Of a stretch of 10,854 bases of DNA, positions 6,837 to 10,854 are shown piece after piece. Each line of letters starts with the position of its first letter. Position 1 is the stretch's first letter. This stretch comes from Gammaproteobacteria bacterium (lineage in GTDB: Bacteria > Pseudomonadota > Gammaproteobacteria > UBA12402). Location: positions 1 through 10,854 of the forward strand of contig JANQHY010000001.1 of assembly GCA_028282395.1 (NCBI GenBank). The letters run 5' to 3'. Under the pieces are notes generated by a model, which was not told the DNA's origin, did not search any database, and worked only from the letters and a program-made list of their open reading frames with translations. The translations under genes and the position numbers were made by a program.

Positions 6837-7631
6837 TTATGCCCCATGTGTATAATCTGCTGCGGCAGATTGGACCTTTGCAATCAGTGCAGTATCCAAC
6901 CAAGGAGTGGACTTAGACCCTTGTGTGGTGGATCGGTTTTCTAAAGGCACTCCAGTATCCGACGAAGGATTGGCTTTTTTGTGAGAAAATAGCTTTTTGG
7001 CACTTGCTATAACTCTTTCTACTTTCGCCTTAACACTACAACTTAGGTTTTGAGTCTTTTTCGAGTATTCTTGGATATCTACTTGCTTGTTCTCTATGTT
7101 GGAAGCAGGGTCATTCATTGCGCGAACAAGCCTCCCTAAATACTTAATTTGCTTGCGGTGGGTGCCAGTCTTCTCTGAGATTGCCCTCTCGGCTAGGGAG
7201 TCTTTAAGTGCTACACAGGCGTCTTGAAAGTTTTCACCGGCTATAGTACTCGTGTCAATCCTGTTTATTTCTTCAATTAAGTCTAGGAATGTACGTGCAA
7301 ATTTCTGATCCGAGCTTCTTGCATCAATCTGAGAAGGTACCGTTGTCGCTTGAGGTGGATGACAGTTGCGCAACAATGCTTCTTGTTGTGCCACAAAATC
7401 ATTGCTAGATATATCTTTTAGTGATCGAGCTGTTGCTGAAGATAGGTCTAGGGCATACTGCAGATCATCTTCTTCTTGCTGTCGGTTTGACTCGGCAAGA
7501 CTCTCACGTACTGCCTGATCTATATCCGAGCCATAATTTTGATACCCAACGCTATAATTATTCAATTGCGCAGCAGGATATGTCTGATAATACGGTTGTA
7601 AGACAGTGTTATAGCTAGTTACAATCAACAT
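6837..7631 (-). CDS. Orphan protein with tandem ubiquitin-interacting motifs; candidate secreted effector
   Basis: A 264-aa hydrophilic protein with no signal peptide or membrane helix. Start ATG is preceded by GGAG with a 7-nt spacer. Residues 36-47 (DIDQAVRESLAE) match the ubiquitin-interacting motif consensus acid-phi-x-x-A-phi-x-x-S-phi-x-E at every key position (I37, A40, V41, S44, L45, E47). Residues 53-67 (EEDDLQYALDLSSAT) give a second copy with the acidic lead EEDD and L57, A60, L61, S64; only the last acidic residue is lost. The Ala to Ala distance is exactly 20. A third core, ALKDSLAE (141-148), has the same A-phi-x-x-S-phi-x-E pattern with a weaker lead. The remainder is probably helical, with a Lys/Arg-rich part at 191-219 and a polar tail. 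UIMs bind ubiquitin in eukaryotes, so the inferred role is binding host ubiquitin or ubiquitinated proteins after secretion, for example by a Dot/Icm type IV system, for which the window holds no direct evidence. No catalytic domain was recognised. Confidence 0.7.
   Translation of the reverse strand: MLIVTSYNTVLQPYYQTYPAAQLNNYSVGYQNYGSDIDQAVRESLAESNRQQEEDDLQYALDLSSATARSLKDISSNDFVAQQEALLRNCHPPQATTVPSQIDARSSDQKFARTFLDLIEEINRIDTSTIAGENFQDACVALKDSLAERAISEKTGTHRKQIKYLGRLVRAMNDPASNIENKQVDIQEYSKKTQNLSCSVKAKVERVIASAKKLFSHKKANPSSDTGVPLENRSTTQGSKSTPWLDTALIAKVQSAAADYTHGA
6936..7526 (-). other. Ubiquitin-interacting motif region and UIM-like core within the orphan protein
   Basis: UIM1 (residues 36-47) maps to about 7491-7526, UIM2 (53-67) to about 7431-7475, and the third UIM-like core (141-148) to about 7188-7211, all on the - strand. 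UIM1 and UIM2 are separated by only five residues (SNRQQ), so they could form one continuous helix able to engage two ubiquitins, as tandem UIMs do in eukaryotic receptors. The lower end of this interval covers the basic segment that follows (to about residue 232). Confidence 0.6.
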
Positions 7632-7691
7632 GAGAATACTCCTTTATTCATTTTCTTTCATAGTCTATGTACAACCAACGATCCTATTGGG

Positions 7692-7720
7692 ATTATGTTT
7701 TAATTTTGTTTAAATGTTTT
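7692..7720 (-). promoter_or_regulatory. Weak promoter candidate for the UIM gene
   Basis: On the - strand CATAAT (7692-7697; five of six to consensus) follows AAAACA (7715-7720) by 17 bp. Transcription would start about 55 nt before the ATG. The -35 match is poor. Two TTAA steps spaced 10 bp apart (7700 and 7710) lie in the spacer. Confidence 0.3.
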
Positions 7721-7978
7721 GCATATTTGTATAGCCAGACTAGCTACCCCTAATCTTCTCGATCTTCAGCCTCAATCTACATTCAACAGTATCAGCTCTA
7801 ACACCCACACGTATAAACAGGGTTAGCCACATAACTATCACCTGTTTTCAGTAAACTTAGTGGTTGGCGGAGTATCTTAAAACCTTCTGGCCTATTTTGG
7901 ATGTCGAGGCTGTGAGGTGGTGTTGTTTTTCCATTGAAAGCCAATTGCATAGTCATGATTTCATAAGGTGCGCAACCT

Positions 7979-7997
7979 GGTTTCAAAATTTGAAACC
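7979..7997. repeat. Perfect 9-bp inverted repeat in divergent spacer
   Basis: GGTTTCAAA-A-TTTGAAACC is a perfect inverted repeat with a single central base. On the + strand it is followed by TTCTTTTG, a weak T-rich tail. It could be an operator for a dimeric regulator or a terminator relic of a lost + strand gene. Confidence 0.5.
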
Positions 7998-8043
7998 TTC
8001 TTTTGTTAGGCAAGGTTTACAAAGCTTTACCGGCAATTCAACA

Positions 8044-8055
8044 TTATTGCAATAA
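8044..8055. repeat. Perfect 12-bp palindrome TTATTGCAATAA
   Basis: A gapless palindrome about 70 nt before the 395-aa gene, in the position of the -35 region of its likely promoter. It looks like an operator half-site pair; the regulator is unknown. Confidence 0.45.
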
Positions 8056-8076
8056 CTTTAAATATATACTGAATAT
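8048..8076 (+). promoter_or_regulatory. Weak promoter candidates for the 395-aa gene
   Basis: TTGCAA (8048-8053) lies 17 bp before GAATAT (8071-8076). An alternative -10, TATACT (8065-8070), is closer to consensus but has no good -35 at the right distance. Either would start the transcript 40-50 nt before the ATG. The 12-bp palindrome overlaps the proposed -35. Confidence 0.3.
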
Positions 8077-8091
8077 TGCGGATTTAAGCTC

Positions 8092-8114
8092 ATTAGATAA
8101 TCATGATATCTAAT
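8092..8114 (+). promoter_or_regulatory. Inverted repeat abutting the Shine-Dalgarno of the 395-aa gene
   Basis: ATTAGATA (8092-8099) and TATCTAAT (8107-8114) are perfect 8-bp arms around a 7-nt spacer that itself contains TCATGA. The right arm ends directly against AGGAG (8115-8119), which lies 5 nt before the ATG. As DNA it could be an operator over the early transcribed region; as RNA it would place a stem at the edge of the ribosome site. Confidence 0.5.
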
Positions 8115-8124
8115 AGGAGCTATA

Positions 8125-9312
8125 ATGGCTACAGAAAATAAAAAAAACGTACGCATCACATCAAAGCAGTCTTACAATTTAAAGAGTTTATTTCAGTCAC
8201 TGCCACACTTAATGTTTTCGAAGAAGAATGGTTCTTACAACGTAAAAAAAGCCGCTGCATCTTCAAGTTTACCAAAAGCTTCGCCAGTGCAACTTGTAAA
8301 GGTATCCCCACTAAAGGATGATGTGGCACAAGTTAAGAGTGATCATTCAGCCCCGTTACAAAACTCGCATATGTCTATGATGTTAATCATGGATCATATG
8401 ATGTCTGAGGAATATAGATCACGATTAGGCATTGAGGGTCCAGGTAGGAAAACTATCTCTGTTAGCAAACGCAATGATTTTATTACGCAACTGGACACAA
8501 CTAAAGATCCTGAAGAAAAGTCAAAACTAATCATCAATGCACTTGATGATACATCAGGATACGGAACCCATATGTTATTTTCCTGCTTAAAAGAACTGAA
8601 TAAAAGAAATCCCATTCTTCCAAAAGAACTCATTGATAGGAAAAAATTTAACCCTGACCACCCTAAGGCATCTGAAAAATTAAGAAAGCTGTTGCACGAT
8701 GCTCCTAACCCTAAATTAGTATCTGATTTCTTGGTAAAGTCTGCTCAATTACATCAAATGATGGTGGAGCAGCAAAAAGCCAGCGATATTTCGCAAACAA
8801 AGAAAATGAATGGGGAATCTATTTCTACAGTTACTATCGCTGTCATTCTACCTACTAGTAATGCCGCTCTGCCTACTGGTGGCAGGGCTGACGAAGCTCA
8901 GATTAAGGAAACCCAGAGGAGGAATGATGCTACCCTTAAGCTTGTTCTAGATTGGCCAAAAGAAATAGCAAATGTACTGCAGAAAATAGATAGTTTAGAG
9001 CGGATGTTGCATAAAGGAGAAATGCAAGATCCTTTATTAGATATAGAACAGTTAAGAAATGAGGTAGAAAATATTAGCCTGCTAGGCAGCACCATTTCTT
9101 ATTCTAAATATGGTAGCACTCCTGATATGGTATTAGATAATATACGTGATGAGGTAGAACGCTACATAGATCAAATAAATTCGCTTACTACGGAATCTAG
9201 AGCAGCAAATAGCGACACTCACAATGCTCATGCATTTTACAGCCAAGATGGTCATGATGCTTCAGAAAAAGGATATGATCATAGCGTTGAGAGCACCGTT
9301 ACAAAAATGTAG
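8125..9312 (+). CDS. Orphan helical protein, unknown function; candidate effector (395 aa)
   Basis: The ATG is preceded by AGGAG with a 5-nt spacer. There is no signal peptide or membrane helix. The first 60 residues are Lys/Ser-rich and probably disordered. Residues 82-93 are a Met/His cluster (HMSMMLIMDHMM) that starts a helical domain to about 220. A short hydrophobic strand (ESISTVTIAVILP, 231-243) follows, then charged helices from 254 to about 352 with coiled-coil character. Two of these share an R-N/D-E-V-E core (RNEVE 311-315, RDEVE 341-345), a possible internal repeat. The tail from 356 is polar with many Ser, Asp and His. I recognise no family. It is divergent from the UIM-bearing gene across a palindrome-rich spacer, with no housekeeping neighbour on its strand. 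Absence of an export signal, lysine-rich lead and polar C-terminus fit type IV effectors but are not specific. The coding frame is well supported by length and ribosome site. Confidence 0.65.
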   Translation: MATENKKNVRITSKQSYNLKSLFQSLPHLMFSKKNGSYNVKKAAASSSLPKASPVQLVKVSPLKDDVAQVKSDHSAPLQNSHMSMMLIMDHMMSEEYRSRLGIEGPGRKTISVSKRNDFITQLDTTKDPEEKSKLIINALDDTSGYGTHMLFSCLKELNKRNPILPKELIDRKKFNPDHPKASEKLRKLLHDAPNPKLVSDFLVKSAQLHQMMVEQQKASDISQTKKMNGESISTVTIAVILPTSNAALPTGGRADEAQIKETQRRNDATLKLVLDWPKEIANVLQKIDSLERMLHKGEMQDPLLDIEQLRNEVENISLLGSTISYSKYGSTPDMVLDNIRDEVERYIDQINSLTTESRAANSDTHNAHAFYSQDGHDASEKGYDHSVESTVTKM

Positions 9313-9422
9313 CGGTAATCTGCAGCTCTATTGTGTTCGCTTTAATATCAAACCGGATAGTAAAATTGATTGTGTTGGTATAACGCTAATCGGTCTTGCA
9401 TGTAAATTCAAATAACTAAGAG

Positions 9423-9437
9423 GTCTATCCAATAGAC
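9423..9437 (+). terminator. Weak stem-loop after the 395-aa gene
   Basis: GTCTAT-CCA-ATAGAC makes a perfect 6-bp stem with a 3-nt loop, 110 nt after the stop. The following bases TATTTGAA are only mildly T-rich. The rest of 9313-9577 has no gene I can support. Confidence 0.35.
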
Positions 9438-9566
9438 TATTTGAATCGGTTGTGTTTAAAATGTTTTGCTTGCTTTAGGTGAAATTACCGGATTTTTGAA
9501 ACGGGTAGAAAAATAAACTAAATAGGCATTAGTACTGTAAGCAAGTCGGCAAAACGACAGGTACCG

Positions 9567-9581
9567 TTAACTTAAAGTTAA
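9567..9581 (-). terminator. Inverted repeat at the 3' end of the MFS gene
   Basis: TTAACTT-A-AAGTTAA is a perfect 7-bp inverted repeat that includes the MFS stop codon (TAA, 9578-9580 on the - strand). GGTA and TACC copies lie outside it and could extend the structure. No T-run follows on the - strand, so termination is uncertain. Confidence 0.3.
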
Positions 9582-10753
9582 GGCGCTACCGTTTTAGCCC
9601 TCTTTAACACCGCCTGTGAACTGTAGACCATGAAACATAGTAATGGTAATCCAGCCAGGAGCACATATGACATTATTAAACCATTATAACCATAATTGGT
9701 AAGGTAAGCGCCGATACTACTAAATAGGAAAGCTGCTAAATTTTGCAACAATCCAATTGCAGAAGCAGCCGTTCCTCTCCTATGAGGATGCAAAGCTAAT
9801 GCGTGACTAACCAGATTTGGCATCCCGATACCTGCACCAATTGTGAAAATGAAAAAAGGTAGTGCTAATAACCAACCGGATAGTGTAATGCCAACGAGCT
9901 TAGCAGAAATGACCACTACAAGAGCTATAATAAAGATAATAACAGGCAGCATAAAAATTGTCTTAAATGGGATATTCTTTTTTAGTAGAAACCTTGAAAT
10001 GATTCCACCTAAAATAAAGGCAACAGAGATAGGGATAAAAAACAAGCTAAAGTCTTTCGTCGCAAAATGCAACTTCGCTAGTAAAAATGGTACCTGGGAT
10101 AAATACATATAGACAGAAAGGTAAATCGATGCACTAGCAAGAGCTAAAATCATGAATTGCGCATCATAAAATAGGTGTTTATATTGCCTTAATATTAATA
10201 AAACAATATGCGACTGCTCCAACTCATGTTGTGGTTTTTCATGCTGTCCTTTAGGCGCTTTTGGTAAACTTAGCGTTAATATAATTAAGGCCACTGCAAG
10301 GATAGTTAAAGCAACAAAGATACCATGCCAACTTGAAAAAGTAAGAATAGCTCCGCCAAACATCGGTGCCAATGCAGGCATAGATCCAATAATAATAAAC
10401 CCGGAATTGATCAAATGCTTTGCTTGATTTTCAAAGTAAGTAAAGGCAATCACTTGCCACAAACAAAGTGCACTTGCCGCACTTAGACCTTCAAGAAAGC
10501 GAGCCAATATGAAAATTGAAATATTCGGTGAAAAAATTGCAATTAAGTTAGCCACTATATACAAGCCGAGTCCAAAGATAAGTACTTTTGATGTTTTAAT
10601 ATGATCAGCGATAGCCCCATATAACGGAATGCCTATAGCAAGCCCAAGCATATAGAAGCTAACGGTTAAGCTAATATTGGACTTTGTGGCCGAAAAAGCC
10701 TGTTGTAACATCGGCATTGCAGGCAAATATACATTAACTGTTAAAATAGACAA
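9578..10753 (-). CDS. Bcr/CflA-type multidrug efflux MFS transporter, N-terminus lost
   Basis: A 391-aa proton-driven drug:H+ antiporter of the DHA1 Bcr/CflA group of the major facilitator superfamily. Visible from the TTG start: YLPAMP (9-14; family YLPALP), the motif A loop GAIADHIKTSKV (46-57), RFLEGLSAASA (85-95; family RFFHGLAAAAA), PALAPMFGGAI (126-136), SWHGIF (141-146) and HRRGTAAS in the second half. The acidic residue in family IDMYLP is Asn7 here. The frame extends seven codons further (to 10774, TGA) and reads LALLSILTVNVYLP, which aligns without gaps to the start of helix 1 in E. coli Bcr. However, the 18 or so residues that precede this in Bcr are missing, and no ATG exists. The break coincides with an IS-like end. 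The gene has probably lost its start and promoter and may be a pseudogene or be translated from TTG. The rest is intact with no lesions. Confidence 0.8.
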   Translation of the reverse strand: MSILTVNVYLPAMPMLQQAFSATKSNISLTVSFYMLGLAIGIPLYGAIADHIKTSKVLIFGLGLYIVANLIAIFSPNISIFILARFLEGLSAASALCLWQVIAFTYFENQAKHLINSGFIIIGSMPALAPMFGGAILTFSSWHGIFVALTILAVALIILTLSLPKAPKGQHEKPQHELEQSHIVLLILRQYKHLFYDAQFMILALASASIYLSVYMYLSQVPFLLAKLHFATKDFSLFFIPISVAFILGGIISRFLLKKNIPFKTIFMLPVIIFIIALVVVISAKLVGITLSGWLLALPFFIFTIGAGIGMPNLVSHALALHPHRRGTAASAIGLLQNLAAFLFSSIGAYLTNYGYNGLIMSYVLLAGLPLLCFMVYSSQAVLKRAKTVAP

Positions 10754-10761
10754 TAATGCTA

Positions 10762-10854
10762 GAGGGTGTCGTCAAATTAATTTCATCCATGGATTAAGCT
10801 ATTAGAACGTATATAATTCGTGGTGTTGAGAGCGATTTATGTTAATGGAGTAAC
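10762..10854 (+). mobile_element. Probable left end of an insertion sequence, continuing past the window
   Basis: The MFS homology stops here and a different sequence begins with GAGGGTGTCGTCAAATTA, which has the look of a terminal inverted repeat. It is followed on the + strand by a perfect TATAAT (10812-10817) and GGAG (10847-10850). This spacing is expected for a transposase promoter and ribosome site with the gene starting within a few bases beyond the window. No family can be assigned without the transposase. Confidence 0.45.
10812..10850 (+). promoter_or_regulatory. Probable promoter -10 and ribosome site of an out-of-window transposase
   Basis: TATAAT at 10812-10817 and GGAG at 10847-10850 on the + strand; the -35 (TGGATT region, 16-17 bp upstream) is weak. 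Confidence 0.35.

Larger units (their letters stand above)
7632..8124. other. 493-bp divergent intergenic region between two orphan genes
   Basis: No convincing gene is present. It holds the promoters of both orphan genes and three perfect inverted repeats (7979-7997, 8044-8055, 8092-8114). A - strand frame of 71 codons (7798-8013) uses TTG without a ribosome site and has no recognisable homology; it may be chance or the relic of another gene. The large, palindrome-rich gap suggests either shared regulation or loss of a gene. Confidence 0.5.

Noticed and set aside
7700..7713. PmrA-like tandem TTAA half-sites upstream of the UIM gene
   Set aside because: Legionella/Coxiella PmrA sites, as recalled, have TTAAT half-sites 11 bp apart; here the spacing is 10 and flanking bases do not fit. 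A/T-rich background can explain it.
7798..8013. 71-codon - strand reading frame in the divergent spacer
   Set aside because: It starts with TTG, has no ribosome site, no recognised similarity and overlaps a perfect palindrome. An internal ATG start also lacks a ribosome site. Probably chance or a relic.
7864..8055. 63-codon + strand reading frame in the divergent spacer
   Set aside because: No ribosome site, Cys/Trp-rich composition unlike its neighbours, and it overlaps the opposite frame and two palindromes.

Overview
The window looks like a gammaproteobacterial chromosome of moderate to low GC content. Housekeeping and transport genes fill the left half and an accessory stretch fills the right half. 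Two orphan proteins of host-interaction type, one carrying ubiquitin-interacting motifs, together with decayed insertion sequences suggest an intracellular or host-associated lineage such as Legionellales (Legionella, Coxiella, Berkiella or Aquicella-like). This placement is inference from gene content; no marker gene settles it.

Left block (1-4296, + strand). Four genes are closely packed: the 3' part of a membrane-anchored TIGR03545-type protein that runs in from outside the window, a small exported protein of unknown function, a YveA/AspT-like amino acid permease of the APC superfamily, and a YfcH-type (TIGR01777) SDR-family protein whose ATG overlaps the permease stop by 4 nt. Gaps of 24, 52 and -4 nt suggest co-transcription, at least of the last two. 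A convergent SulP anion transporter with a C-terminal STAS domain follows (4457-6040, - strand), with its own TATAAT promoter element and a hairpin in its leader.

Middle (about 6200-6690). A decayed piece of an IS481-type transposase ends at two imperfect copies of a TGTnACCyATGTCT motif. Directly beside it is a - strand tRNA pair, tRNA-Thr(TGT) then tRNA-Asp(GTC), both with encoded CCA and a recognisable promoter.

Right block (6837-9312). Two divergent orphan genes share a 493-bp spacer rich in perfect palindromes. The - strand gene (264 aa) encodes two adjacent, near-consensus ubiquitin-interacting motifs near its N-terminus plus a third UIM-like core. UIMs are typical of eukaryotic ubiquitin receptors, so this protein is a good candidate for a secreted effector acting on host ubiquitin. 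The + strand gene (395 aa) is helical, has no signal peptide and no recognised domain, and may be a second effector. An 8-bp inverted repeat sits directly against its Shine-Dalgarno sequence. This pair is the most interesting content of the window.

Right end (9578-10854). A Bcr/CflA-type multidrug MFS transporter (- strand) loses homology about 18 residues short of the family N-terminus, where a sequence resembling an IS end begins. That sequence has its own outward TATAAT box and GGAG, as expected of a transposase gene starting just past the window. The picture is an effector-like pair in a zone bordered by tRNAs and IS debris, but no clear integrase or att repeat was seen.
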